Origin: Acanthopleuribacter pedis
GTDB lineage: Bacteria > Acidobacteriota > Holophagae > Acanthopleuribacterales > Acanthopleuribacteraceae
NCBI RefSeq assembly: GCF_017377855.1
Contig: NZ_JAFREP010000014.1
Span: 62,001 to 126,000, forward strand
Reading direction: 5' to 3'
DNA length: 64,000 nt
Position 1 is the stretch's first letter. Each line of letters opens with the position of its first letter. This document shows positions 37,038 to 45,605 of this stretch, piece by piece. Made by a program: the position numbers and the translations under genes. The notes under the pieces were generated by a model. The model made no database searches and had not been told where the DNA came from. It saw only the letters and a list, made by a program, of their open reading frames with translations.

Positions 37038-37642
37038 TGGAACGAAAACTAAATCGCCGTTTGCTCCTCATTCGCCACGGTCAAGCCGTCGGCAACGCGC
37101 GGCATCTTTTTTTAGGGATCAGCGACGATCCGCTCACCGACGAAGGTCGTGAGCAGGCCCGTTCACTGGCCAAAACCCTTGAAACCTACGACATCGCGGC
37201 GGTGTACACCAGCCCGTTGCGTCGTGCCGCGGAAACCACTGCCTTGATTTTCGGCGAACGCGAGGTCACCGAGGACGCGCGTTTGGTCGAACAGGATTTC
37301 GGTAAGTGGGAATGCTTGGATTTTGATTTGATTCAGGCCACCTACGCGGAGGATTTTGCGCGGTGGCAGACCGGCGATCCTTCGATTTCGCCCTCCGGCG
37401 GCGAACCCTTGGAGACGGTTAGCCGTCGCATGGGTTGGTTTTTGGATGAAACCGCCATTTATTTTAAAGAAGGCGAAACGGTTGCCGTGGTCGGCCATGC
37501 CGCAAGTTTCCAGGCCATGTTGTGCCGTCTGCTCGGAACGCCGTTGCGCAACCAATGGCCTTATCGCTTGGAAAACGCGACCATCGCCGAGGTGGAAATC
37601 ATTGATGATCGCGCGGTGTTAACCAAACTCAACGTTCGCTAG
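37037..37642 (+). CDS. Histidine phosphatase family protein (CobC/phosphoglycerate-mutase-like)
   Basis: A 201-aa branch-1 histidine phosphatase. The catalytic RHG is in LLLIRHGQAVGNARHLFLG; the second arginine is in YTSPLRRAAETTALIF; the proton donor Glu is near SPSGGEPLETVSRRM; and the second histidine is in VAVVGHAASFQAMLCRLL. The pattern resembles alpha-ribazole phosphatase (CobC) and broad-range phosphoglycerate-mutase-like phosphatases. It is translationally coupled to ribH (TAATG). No cobalamin genes are near, so a role in the riboflavin pathway or general phosphate-ester hydrolysis is possible; the substrate is not determined. Confidence 0.85.
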   Translation: MERKLNRRLLLIRHGQAVGNARHLFLGISDDPLTDEGREQARSLAKTLETYDIAAVYTSPLRRAAETTALIFGEREVTEDARLVEQDFGKWECLDFDLIQATYAEDFARWQTGDPSISPSGGEPLETVSRRMGWFLDETAIYFKEGETVAVVGHAASFQAMLCRLLGTPLRNQWPYRLENATIAEVEIIDDRAVLTKLNVR

Positions 37643-37653
37643 AACAGAAAAAA

Positions 37654-37692
37654 ACCGGTTCGGTAGGACGTGGTAGGCGTTTTACCGAATCC
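37654..37692 (+). terminator. Possible terminator after the ribH operon
   Basis: Beginning 12 bp after the phosphatase stop, CCGGTTCGGTA can pair with TACCGAATCCGG across a 17-nt loop, with one bulged base. There is no long T-run, so this is only a candidate. From there to 37895 no gene or recognised RNA is seen. Confidence 0.4.
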
Positions 37693-37895
37693 GGCCTCGT
37701 ATGCAATTAGGCGATGAGATAAATTAAAGCTTGTGATATAAGTTACTTAGCAGATGGCCCGTCAACCCTTTTATCCCCGCCGAGACCAACCGATAATACA
37801 GAGTATGCCCTGGGTGCATCGCGACCGGTGCCTCTGGTGACGCGTCCACCTTTCAGCGCTTTTATTGCAGCCCCGCCTTGAAAGGAGTCCTACCC

Positions 37896-39014
37896 TTGGA
37901 TTGCAAACACTGTAAAAGTGAAGATATTCGACCCAGTCAGCGAAACCAAATGGAACGCGTCCTGGGTTATGTGATCCCCGTTCGGCCTTACCGCTGCGAA
38001 GAATGCGACAAGCGTTCTTGGGGTCTGATCCGGCCGATTCTTGAAAAACCGCGCATCATCACCTGGAGTGTTTTGGGCGTGGTTGCCCTGTTGTTCACCC
38101 TCAACGCGGTGATGGTTTTTGATGTGACGTCCGCGGATGAAACCGAAAACCCCGCCGAGGTAGAGACCGTGGACGACGGGGCTGCTAACGAAGGCCATGC
38201 CGTGCCGGCCGATGATGCGTCTGATGGTGATGGGACGAATGACACCGCGGCGGAAGGAACCGATGCGGCAAGCGGTGAAAGCGGCCAACCCCCATCCGGG
38301 CCAAACCCTGAAGCGGCACCCGACACATCCAAACAAGCCGCGGCCGAGAAAACGGAAACCAACCGCGTTGCCGAGACCACGCCGGCCAAGCGGCAAGCCG
38401 ATGACGGTGACGCGAAGAAAACGGCCCAAAATGCAGGTACCGTTGCGGGCAAGCAGGACGAACCCGCGCAAGACCGACCCGAGCCGCCCGAGGAAACACC
38501 GGCGCAACAAACCGAGGCCGGCCCCTTTGTGTTGCGGCAGCAGGCCAAAAATTTGGGGAAACCCGCGCCCGATTTTAAAGCAAACGACGAGCCGCGCGAA
38601 ACCACGCGGCCGCAACCTAAGGTGAATCAACCGGAAGCCAAAAAAACGGATCCGCCAAAGACCGCGGCCAAGCGGCCGGCCCGCCAGGTTCCCGCGGGCA
38701 AGCCGGCGCCGTTCACGTTGTCCGAGAACACGGAGAACGGGGTACTCACGATTTTCCTTCAGACCAAAGGCATCACCGGCAAACCCGACTTGAAAACCTA
38801 CGGGCTCGGCAAAAAGCTGCTGATCCTTGATTTTCCCGGTCGGTTCAGCCCGGTCCAGCGAAAATTGACGATCAACCATCCCATCGTGCGCTTGGTACGA
38901 ACCGGCACCCATGCCACCCATATTCGTTTGGTTTTGGAACTGACCCAAACCCGTCATCCCAACCCGGATGTGCAGGTCAGTGCCGAGGGCGCAAAAATCA
39001 TCATTCGCCCCTGA
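37896..39014 (+). CDS. Zinc-ribbon, single-pass membrane protein with C-terminal AMIN domain
   Basis: A 372-aa protein. The N-terminal cytoplasmic zinc ribbon (CKHC...CEEC) precedes one transmembrane helix (about 55-72, TWSVLGVVALLFTLNAVMVF). Then comes a long Glu/Ala/Pro/Lys-rich disordered linker (about 80-280) and a C-terminal AMIN-type domain (about 285-372: GVLTIFLQTKGITG, LLILDFPGRF, IRLVLEL). AMIN domains localise amidases and secretin-type proteins to peptidoglycan. There is no amidase domain. A TTG start at 37896 is taken because AAAGGAG lies 8 nt upstream; the frame opens 18 bp earlier at another TTG inside that site. It may link a cytoplasmic zinc-binding partner to the cell wall. 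Confidence 0.75.
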   Translation: MDCKHCKSEDIRPSQRNQMERVLGYVIPVRPYRCEECDKRSWGLIRPILEKPRIITWSVLGVVALLFTLNAVMVFDVTSADETENPAEVETVDDGAANEGHAVPADDASDGDGTNDTAAEGTDAASGESGQPPSGPNPEAAPDTSKQAAAEKTETNRVAETTPAKRQADDGDAKKTAQNAGTVAGKQDEPAQDRPEPPEETPAQQTEAGPFVLRQQAKNLGKPAPDFKANDEPRETTRPQPKVNQPEAKKTDPPKTAAKRPARQVPAGKPAPFTLSENTENGVLTIFLQTKGITGKPDLKTYGLGKKLLILDFPGRFSPVQRKLTINHPIVRLVRTGTHATHIRLVLELTQTRHPNPDVQVSAEGAKIIIRP

Positions 39015-39088
39015 CGGTTCTCGTGAGATCGGGAAATGAGCGCGCACCAAAACGGGCGCGCCCAATCGTCTTGCCGTCTAACCCACAA

Positions 39089-39132
39089 TTCTCACAAGGC
39101 TTTCAGCTTCTCGCGACGAATCCTTGTGAGAA
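39089..39132. repeat. 11-bp inverted repeat between convergent genes
   Basis: TTCTCACAAGG (39089-39099) and CCTTGTGAGAA (39122-39132) are perfect inverted repeats with a 22-nt loop. They lie between the convergent AMIN-protein gene and the asparaginase-like gene, so the hairpin may end both transcripts, although no T-run follows. The core CTCACAAGG is shared with the repeat at 197-234. Confidence 0.6.
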
Positions 39133-39139
39133 ATGCGGG

Positions 39140-40255
39140 CTAACCGAAAAAGACCCCGTTGCGCTGGTGTTCGTCCGCGTCGTAGTACCAACGGTCGTGG
39201 TCGGCGTCCCATTCATCCCAGGTCGGAATTTGCTCCAACGCCGGTAACAGGGATTCCGGCACGATGCCGGGCACCAGGAACGCCTTTTGGCGGCGCAGCG
39301 GGTAGGGATTGCGCATCTCGAAACCGAGTACCCCCAAAATCCCACGCGCCACGTACCAGGTCGCCCGCGGGTTCCAGCCACTCGCGATTTTAATCACCAC
39401 GCCCAGGCCCTCGGGGTAATCGGGATGGTTGATCGCCAGCCCCAACAAACCGTCCGCGCCTTCCTTGGCGATGACCTTGCCCTCGCAGGACTTCATCACC
39501 GTGGTGTCCAAGCGGTTAAAGCCGCCGACCAGATCGGGATGGCGCACCATCGCTTCCCAAATCCAATCGGTATCCCGCTCCCTTGCCAGCGCCGCGTAGC
39601 AGCGTGCCAACTCGTTTACCGTCATCGATACGGTGGGCAAACCGTCGCCGTCGCGGGCGATCCGTCGCGGCGACCAAGCTTCGCCCAAGTACTGCTTCAT
39701 GAGTTCGCGGTAGGCGATGAACACCTTATGGGAGGGCAAGGTGTAACCGGCCCGGTTCCAGCCTTTGAGGCGACAGCCCTTGAGGATGGCGGCGTGGTGG
39801 CCCGAGCTGTTGTTGAACCAACGACGCGGCCGACGCACCTGGCGGCCAAATTGGACGAGCGGCACGTCCAGCGGTGTTTGCATCAAACCCCACTCACCCT
39901 CGCTCAGGAGGGACTGCGAAACGGCGATGTGTTCGGCCGAGCCGTTGTGGCTGGCCACGCTCACCGCCTTTTGACGCCAATCCGTGGTTTCCGCCAGTTC
40001 CTTGGCAAAGAGTTTGATATAAAAGGGTTTCATCATGCTGCGGCCGTAACACAACACGTTGCCGCCAAAGGAATGCACCGGTTGGTCGCCGTGGAACCAG
40101 GCGATGGCGCCGTGGATCGTGTTCTCACTGACCCCGTGGCGGCGGTAATCCACCAAGGGTTGCCATTCCACATCGCGACCGCTGGGGATGCCTTCTTCTT
40201 TTTCGCCCAGTGGGCTTTTGGGATATACGTCCTCTACCTTGAAATCGAGTGTCAT
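39140..40255 (-). CDS. Asparaginase-II-family protein (Rhizobium etli AnsA-like)
   Basis: A 371-aa protein resembling the asparaginase_II family (the thermolabile enzyme of Rhizobium etli), unrelated to E. coli asparaginases. Matching blocks are YRRHGVSENTIHGAIAWF (R-x-G-x-x-E-x-x-H-x-G), VLCYGRSMMKPFYIKLFA (the RS-x-x-KP block), SVASHNGSAEHI, NNSSGHHAAILKGC (family core N-C-S-G-K-H-A) and VIAKEGADGLLGLAI. The core Lys is His here and its Cys is Ser, so the substrate may differ from asparagine. It begins 3 bp after the dioxygenase-like gene, with its GGAGG inside the end of that gene; the three genes clearly form an operon. Confidence 0.75.
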   Translation of the reverse strand: MTLDFKVEDVYPKSPLGEKEEGIPSGRDVEWQPLVDYRRHGVSENTIHGAIAWFHGDQPVHSFGGNVLCYGRSMMKPFYIKLFAKELAETTDWRQKAVSVASHNGSAEHIAVSQSLLSEGEWGLMQTPLDVPLVQFGRQVRRPRRWFNNSSGHHAAILKGCRLKGWNRAGYTLPSHKVFIAYRELMKQYLGEAWSPRRIARDGDGLPTVSMTVNELARCYAALARERDTDWIWEAMVRHPDLVGGFNRLDTTVMKSCEGKVIAKEGADGLLGLAINHPDYPEGLGVVIKIASGWNPRATWYVARGILGVLGFEMRNPYPLRRQKAFLVPGIVPESLLPALEQIPTWDEWDADHDRWYYDADEHQRNGVFFG

Positions 40256-40258
40256 GGA

Positions 40259-41239
40259 TCAGTCCTCCTCGCCTAAGGCCGGCCCGACCTGTAATTGACT
40301 GTCGAATTCGCCACGGGCCTCCAGGGACGGCGCCAACACATTGCGGTCGCCCCGGTACACATCCGGGCTCTCCTCGTCGAACTCGAGATCCTGGGCGGCA
40401 TGGGCGGCGCGTTTCAGGCCAATCACCGCGGAGCCGGTGCCGTAGACCGGCTCGTACCCGTAAACCGTGCCCTGGTAGAGGTTGTGGGCACCCATCACCG
40501 CGGACAACCACCAGAAAGATTTGAAGTTAACCACCTTGTGGACGCGGGCCTCGGCGTGAATTTGCCGCGAAAGTTGGGCCACGTCTTCCAAACGTCCCGC
40601 CTCCAGGAATGCCAAAATCTTCTGGTTCCATTCCTGGTCTTTCAGCGAATGGATGTGGTCCTCGGCGGGATCAATCCAGGTTTGGTGTAAGCGGTTGGAT
40701 AAGGTGCCGACCACGACCGCGACCGCTTTCTTGCCGCTCTGCTTCAGCGCCTCTACCGCCGCTTTACCCAGCACCACCGTTTCCGCGCGGTCCGCGTACA
40801 CGTTGCTGGAACAAATGACGGCCGGCAAAAAGTTGTCCGGGTTGGTCAGCTTCAGGCACACCACCGAACCGGTATCAATCGGAAACCCTTTGTAGGAAAC
40901 CGTGCGCGTCGCCAAGCCGCGGTTTTTGCAGGCCAGGTGGAATTGCTCGGCGAAATCGGAATCCATTTTGAAGTGGTAGGGAATGGCGCCCAAATCGTGG
41001 AAAAGCTCGTCCACGTGCGTCCAAACCGGCTCGGGATCGGCCTGGATTTGGTGCCCGATCACGCTGGGCCACATGGTGCTGTACATCAAGATCAGGTCGG
41101 CACCGCTTTGGCGAATATCCTCGCGAACCTGTTCAAAAGCGCGGCGCAGGCGCCCCCAGCCCGCGTTCTGATCGGCGGCCAACAAAGGGTGTGGCAGCCC
41201 TGGCAGCAAGTAGCCGCCGACGATGGGATGGTCGCTCAT
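40259..41239 (-). CDS. LigB-superfamily extradiol dioxygenase subunit, probably non-catalytic (AmnA-like)
   Basis: A 326-aa protein of the class III extradiol dioxygenase superfamily. The N-terminal GGYLLPGLPHPLL aligns with the metal-binding APHPPHL of the partner subunit, but the second ligand block (SPHW in the partner) reads STMWPSVIG here, so that His ligand is lost. This fits the alpha subunit of 2-aminophenol 1,6-dioxygenase-type heteromers. The C-terminus has YGYEPVYGTGSAVIGLKRA, parallel to HGYGTVIGTGNAIVEW in the partner. The ATG at 41239 follows GGAGG and overlaps the partner's stop (ATGA). The ring substrate cannot be told from sequence. Confidence 0.75.
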   Translation of the reverse strand: MSDHPIVGGYLLPGLPHPLLAADQNAGWGRLRRAFEQVREDIRQSGADLILMYSTMWPSVIGHQIQADPEPVWTHVDELFHDLGAIPYHFKMDSDFAEQFHLACKNRGLATRTVSYKGFPIDTGSVVCLKLTNPDNFLPAVICSSNVYADRAETVVLGKAAVEALKQSGKKAVAVVVGTLSNRLHQTWIDPAEDHIHSLKDQEWNQKILAFLEAGRLEDVAQLSRQIHAEARVHKVVNFKSFWWLSAVMGAHNLYQGTVYGYEPVYGTGSAVIGLKRAAHAAQDLEFDEESPDVYRGDRNVLAPSLEARGEFDSQLQVGPALGEED

Positions 41240-42135
41240 GCCGCACCTCCGTGTCGTGCTTGGGGCCATTCGACAATGGCGTTGCCGGTGCCGATCACCG
41301 TGCCGTAGCCATGTACCTCGGCCGGGTATTCGGGGAAATCCAGCGCGGAAAGCATCCAGGTCAACGCGCCGCTGTCGGTTTCCGCGACGGCCTGCTCGGT
41401 GAAATCGGGGATCAGCTCCACAATTTCACGGGCGCGGCCCTGGCGCATGAGTTCGATCATTTTCATGTCCCACAGGTACTGACCGTGGTGATAAATGTGC
41501 TCGCGACTCATGTCCTCGGGCACCTCGGATTCCGAGGTGAAGTGGCGGTGCGACAACGAGTTACTGGCCAAAAGCACCACCCGTTTGCCGGATGCCTCAA
41601 TCGCTTCACGGGTGGCGCGGCCCAGCTTCAACATGTGGCCCTGCATGACGTCGGCGCTGAAGTATTGGGTGGCGCGGTGCGAAGAAATGGAAACGATGGG
41701 TTTGTCCCATTCGGGGCGGGTCAGGTGGCAGGAAACGATGGTGCCGTAGTCCACCCGGAAGTCGGGGTTACGCATCATTTTGGTTACCAACCCCGCCTCA
41801 CGGGCATGGGCTTCCATCGTCTCCGCCAAGGGGACGTCGACGGTCAGTTCATAGTGGAAGCGAAAGAGGTTTGGAAAAATCGGATCAACGGACAGTGATT
41901 TAAAAGAGGGGACACCCAAAAAGTGGGTACCGACGTAGGTTTGCCAGTGGGGAGATAACACCACCATGCTGTCGTATTCAATCTGTTCTAGTGACTTGCG
42001 CAAACGTTCATAACCCCAGCGCAAGGTTTCCCAGCCACATTCGGCCCGTGGCTCATTCTGTTCCGGGTTCTCGGCATAAACCAAGTGGGGCGGATGCGGG
42101 GCCAGCACTCCGGCAACAATCGATCCCTTCGTCAT
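41236..42135 (-). CDS. LigB-superfamily extradiol dioxygenase, catalytic subunit (AmnB-like)
   Basis: A 299-aa class III extradiol dioxygenase, expected to open an ortho-dihydroxy or amino-hydroxy aromatic ring with Fe(II). Candidate metal ligands are His in VLAPHPPHLVY, His in VVLSPHWQTYVG, and Glu in QAVAETDSGALTW; the likely catalytic His is in ASNSLSHRHFTSE. The ATG at 42135 follows AAGGAG by 8 nt; the frame opens at a GTG 9 nt earlier. It is first of three tightly coupled genes (catalytic subunit, non-catalytic subunit, asparaginase-like protein). No semialdehyde dehydrogenase, tautomerase or other meta-cleavage gene is adjacent, so this is not a standard degradation operon. Confidence 0.8.
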   Translation of the reverse strand: MTKGSIVAGVLAPHPPHLVYAENPEQNEPRAECGWETLRWGYERLRKSLEQIEYDSMVVLSPHWQTYVGTHFLGVPSFKSLSVDPIFPNLFRFHYELTVDVPLAETMEAHAREAGLVTKMMRNPDFRVDYGTIVSCHLTRPEWDKPIVSISSHRATQYFSADVMQGHMLKLGRATREAIEASGKRVVLLASNSLSHRHFTSESEVPEDMSREHIYHHGQYLWDMKMIELMRQGRAREIVELIPDFTEQAVAETDSGALTWMLSALDFPEYPAEVHGYGTVIGTGNAIVEWPQARHGGAA

Positions 42136-42565
42136 AGGGGACACTCCTTCCCAAAATAATCACGGCAGCGGCAGGTGCCACTGCAAGCTTGGTTGTTAAA
42201 GCTTGTCGCCAACCCGGCGCCCCGAAAGACAGTGCATGTTTCGCACCCGTGTGCCAACGGAAAAAGGCCGTCACAAAGAGACGGCGGGGTCCGGCAACGG
42301 ATCCTCAACGGGATCAACAGATGCCGGAACGGCGACAAGGCGGGGCGGTCAATCGAAACCACCAACGATTAACAGGTGATGTTCAAGCTCAGCCCTGTTT
42401 GTAACACCTTTCCCACAAAAAGAAAAGCGAGAGGCGTGTCAGCGACGGCTTTGGGGTGATTACCGGGCTAATTGGTGTGACATGAAGGCACCGGCGTCTT
42501 TTCACGCTTCATCGACCGCCGCGCATGCGGCGGGGAAGGGTGACCCCGCGTGGCGCTGTTGGGAT
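42136..42565. other. Intergenic region between dioxygenase operon and ribBA
   Basis: This 430-bp gap must contain the dioxygenase operon promoter (minus strand) and the end of the ribBA transcript. A perfect GC hairpin, CCGCCGC-GCAT-GCGGCGG (42516-42533), lies about 33 bp past the ribBA stop and may act in termination, without a T-run. No gene is recognised. Confidence 0.45.
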
Positions 42566-43780
42566 CTATTGCCAGTCGTGCTCCGGGGCGAGCAGATGAC
42601 CGAGTTTGGCGGCCTTGGTTTTCAAATAGTGGTCGTTTTCCTTGTTGGGTTTGATCATGTGGGGCACGCGTTCACTGACCTGAATGCCGCATGCTTCCAA
42701 CTCCGCCATTTTCTTGGGGTTGTTGGTTAGCAAACGCACGCTTTCAATGCCGAGGTCGCGCAGGATGGCCGCGCCGATATCGTAACTGCGCATGTCTTCC
42801 GGGAAACCCAGGTGCAGGTTGGCCTCGACCGTGTCCATGCCGCGTTCCTGCAGCGCGTAGGCCTTGATTTTGTTGGCCAAACCAATGCCGCGCCCTTCTT
42901 GGGCCAAGTACAAAACGATGCCGCGCCCTTCCTCGGTGATGCGGTGGAGGGCCATTTCGAGCTGGGGACCACAGTCACAACGGCGGGAGTGGAACACGTC
43001 GCCGGTCAGGCACGAAGAGTGGAGCCGCACCATCACATCGGACTTGGCCCGTTCGCCGTAACACAAGGCCAAATGTTCTTGGTTGGTGTGGTCTTTGTAC
43101 GCAAAGGCTTGGAAGGTTCCTTGCGGCATAGGGATGGTGGCCACCTCAATCCGTGACACGATATCTTCCTGACGGCGGCGGTAATGGGTGAGGTCTTCGA
43201 TTGAAATAATTTTGAGATCGTGTTCGGCGGCAATACCGCGCAGCTGCGGCAGACGCGCCATGCTGCCGTCGGGGTTCAAGATCTCGCAGATGACACCGAC
43301 CGGGGGCAGGCCGGCCAAGCGTGCCAAATCAATGGCCGCCTCGGTGTGGCCGCGTCGGGCCAAAACGCCGTTGGGGCGGGCGCGCAACGGGAAAATGTGA
43401 CCGGGGATGGTGATATCACCGGGGCTGCTGTTGGGATCGGCCAAGACCTGAACCGTGCGGGCGCGGTCCTGTGCGGAAATTCCGGTGGTGACGTCGGTGG
43501 CGGCGCCCACGGAGAGGCCGAAGCTGGTCCCGAACTTGGAGGTATTGGCGCGCGGATTCACCATGAGGGGAATTTGCAAACGTTCGAAATAACTTTCCTC
43601 CATGGGGGCACAGATCAAACCACGGCCGTGGATCGTCATGAAGTTCATGGCTTCAGGGGTGATCAGGGAGCCCGCCATGGTGAGATCGCCTTCGTTTTCG
43701 CGATCCTCGTCGTCTACGACGATGACAAATTTACCGGCCTTGATATCTTCAAGCGCCGCTTCAATGCTGGCTAATGGCAT
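42566..43780 (-). CDS. ribBA: Bifunctional DHBP synthase / GTP cyclohydrolase II
   Basis: A 404-aa fusion catalysing both entry reactions of riboflavin synthesis. The N-terminal DHBP synthase half has VDDEDRENEGDLTMAG, IHGRGLICAPM and RRGHTEAAIDLARLAG. The C-terminal GTP cyclohydrolase II half has the zinc cysteines in SSCLTGDVFHSRRCDCGPQ (C-x10-C-x-C) and YLAQEGRGIGLANKI. The ATG at 43780 follows GGAG by 6 nt; a TTG 12 bp upstream is in frame but less likely. It lies downstream of ribE on the same strand with a gap of over 400 bp. Confidence 0.95.
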   Translation of the reverse strand: MPLASIEAALEDIKAGKFVIVVDDEDRENEGDLTMAGSLITPEAMNFMTIHGRGLICAPMEESYFERLQIPLMVNPRANTSKFGTSFGLSVGAATDVTTGISAQDRARTVQVLADPNSSPGDITIPGHIFPLRARPNGVLARRGHTEAAIDLARLAGLPPVGVICEILNPDGSMARLPQLRGIAAEHDLKIISIEDLTHYRRRQEDIVSRIEVATIPMPQGTFQAFAYKDHTNQEHLALCYGERAKSDVMVRLHSSCLTGDVFHSRRCDCGPQLEMALHRITEEGRGIVLYLAQEGRGIGLANKIKAYALQERGMDTVEANLHLGFPEDMRSYDIGAAILRDLGIESVRLLTNNPKKMAELEACGIQVSERVPHMIKPNKENDHYLKTKAAKLGHLLAPEHDWQ

Positions 43781-44218
43781 GTTGTTCTCCAAGTGTAAAA
43801 CGGCGGCGTCGGCGGTGGTTGCCGGCGACGCCGTGGGCCCGGCCCAGAAGGGGATTGACGGGCGGGGGTGTCAGGGCGGTCCTGTTATGGGTCTTGCCGC
43901 ATGGGGACGAAAATGAAGTGCGCGTTCGCCCCAACACGTGATGGGTCACGAAAGAACCGACGGGCAACCGCGAAGAAACGGGCGCGAAAGAGACTCGGCA
44001 AAAAGAAAAACTTCGGTACAACGTGATTTCGACCTAGCAGACAAAGGTAGGGTGCCGTGGGAAGAAATCGCTTCATCGTTTGGGCGGCACCGGTTCTCAA
44101 GTGGCGCGGCGGCTTTGAAAAACGTCGCTTCATGCCGCGCGGCTCCATACTAGCAAATAATTTTCTAGATTTCCCAGACAAAACAGCGGCGAGGGTCGTC
44201 GCCGCCGGCTGGGTGCGC
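43781..44218. other. Gap between ribE and ribBA
   Basis: 438 bp without a recognisable gene. I looked on the minus strand for the conserved core of an FMN riboswitch in front of ribBA and did not find it. The sequence may hold a separate ribBA promoter. Confidence 0.4.
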
Positions 44219-44875
44219 CTATTGGAATCCGTGTTCTTTGAGCTTTTCCAGGGTCAATGTCGCTGCCGATCTTTGGCCGCCGGCAAGGATCGGCGCGATT
44301 AATTTCTCAACGTATTTACCCAATATATCCACTTCAATATTGATCGCATCACCGACCTGCCGTTGCGGCAACACAATGTGGTCCTGGGTGTGGGGGACCA
44401 GCATCACGTTAAAACGGTCCGGCCACACGTCGACCACGGTGAGGCTGGTGCCGTCGAGGCAGATAAAGCCTTTGGTGACCACGTAGCGCATGATTTCGGC
44501 GTCGGCTTGAATGGTTAACCACAGCGCCTCGCGGTTTCCGCCGCGTTCCGTCAAGATGCCGCGGCCGTCCACATGGCCCTGTACGTAATGGCCGCCCAGC
44601 CGGGTGGTCGGGGTGACGGCACGTTCCAAATTCACCGCTTGACCCATGCGCAAATCGCCGAGGTTGGTGCGTTTGAGCGTTTCCGGGGCGACGCCGACGG
44701 TGAAGGCGCGTTGATCAAAACGGGTCACCGTGAGGCAGACGCCGTTGACGGCAATGCTGTCACCGAGCGCCGTTCCTTCCAGAACCTTTTTGCCGCTGAA
44801 GGTCATTTCCAAGCCGGCGGTGCCCTGACCCTTCGCGGACAGGGTCCCCATTTCTTCGACGATACCCGTGAACAT
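44219..44875 (-). CDS. ribE: Riboflavin synthase, alpha chain
   Basis: A 218-aa riboflavin synthase, which dismutates two lumazine molecules to riboflavin. It shows the family start MFTGIVEEMG and two homologous lumazine-binding barrels: barrel 1 with GDSIAVNGVCLTVT and barrel 2 from about residue 97 (GHYVQGHVDGRGIL) with KGFICLDGTSLTVVDV. The length is typical (about 200-220). The preceding membrane-protein gene ends 23 bp upstream on the same strand, so they are probably cotranscribed. Confidence 0.95.
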   Translation of the reverse strand: MFTGIVEEMGTLSAKGQGTAGLEMTFSGKKVLEGTALGDSIAVNGVCLTVTRFDQRAFTVGVAPETLKRTNLGDLRMGQAVNLERAVTPTTRLGGHYVQGHVDGRGILTERGGNREALWLTIQADAEIMRYVVTKGFICLDGTSLTVVDVWPDRFNVMLVPHTQDHIVLPQRQVGDAINIEVDILGKYVEKLIAPILAGGQRSAATLTLEKLKEHGFQ

Positions 44876-44898
44876 GCTTCACCTCTCAGGTGGGGTGG

Positions 44899-45369
44899 TT
44901 AAAAAGGTTTGAAGACCATGAAGATGGTCAGGATGGTGACCAGTGTGTGCTGGATGCCGGAAAAGGCCGCGATGCGCTTGCGCAGGGCGACTTCCTGTTC
45001 TCCGGTATCGCCACCGGCCTGTAAGGCCTTGATGACATTGGTCATGGGTTTGGCCAGAAACAGGTTGATGTTGAGCAGAGAAAGAATCATCAGCAATGGG
45101 GCCGCGTGAACCCATTTTTGGCCGCCCGGCGCGAATAAGTTGAGTTGGACGGCGAGGAAAATCCCCGTGCCCAATGCAATGGCACCGGTCAGGTTCATGT
45201 GAACCATTAGGAAGGTTTTCATTTTTTGCAGGCTTTCCAGCATAAATTGGCGGTCCTTGCCGACCAGACCCGCGCGGTACCAACGCCCAAAGGTAAAGGG
45301 GAGGCCGAAGAAAACCATGGCGCTAATGATGTGAACGAATCTAAGAATGAGGTATGTATTGCTGTCCAT
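44899..45369 (-). CDS. Small integral membrane protein (four helices)
   Basis: A 156-aa membrane protein with about four hydrophobic helices: LILRFVHIISAMVFFGLP, HMNLTGAIALGTGIFLAV, HAAPLLMILSLLNINLFL and HTLVTILTIFMVFKPF. Conserved-looking His residues in the first and third helices resemble small DUF2269-type or copper/haem-associated membrane proteins, but I cannot assign a family. The ATG at 45369 follows AAAGGA. It lies 23 bp upstream of ribE, perhaps in its operon; a flavin-related role is only a guess. Confidence 0.6.
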   Translation of the reverse strand: MDSNTYLILRFVHIISAMVFFGLPFTFGRWYRAGLVGKDRQFMLESLQKMKTFLMVHMNLTGAIALGTGIFLAVQLNLFAPGGQKWVHAAPLLMILSLLNINLFLAKPMTNVIKALQAGGDTGEQEVALRKRIAAFSGIQHTLVTILTIFMVFKPF

Positions 45370-45605
45370 AAGGGAAGTCCTTTGATTGGCGATGGGGAAA
45401 CAAGCGAAGCGGGTCGTATGGTGAAACCATGCGACCGCGGCATTGTACCCCAAAACCATCCAAAGGGCAGGTGTGGGTTTGGCTAGCCCTCGGTAACGGG
45501 GGCAAAGGCGGGCCGACTCGGTTTTCCCCGGTGGTGTTTTGCCGGAAGGGTCGGTTTTCGTCGGCCCAAGCGGTGTTTTATCTGAATACAGAACGATCCC
45601 GGATC

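Noticed and set aside
37890..39065. 391-codon minus-strand frame opposite the AMIN protein
   Set aside because: Its Arg/Gly-rich translation mirrors the low-complexity linker of the real gene.
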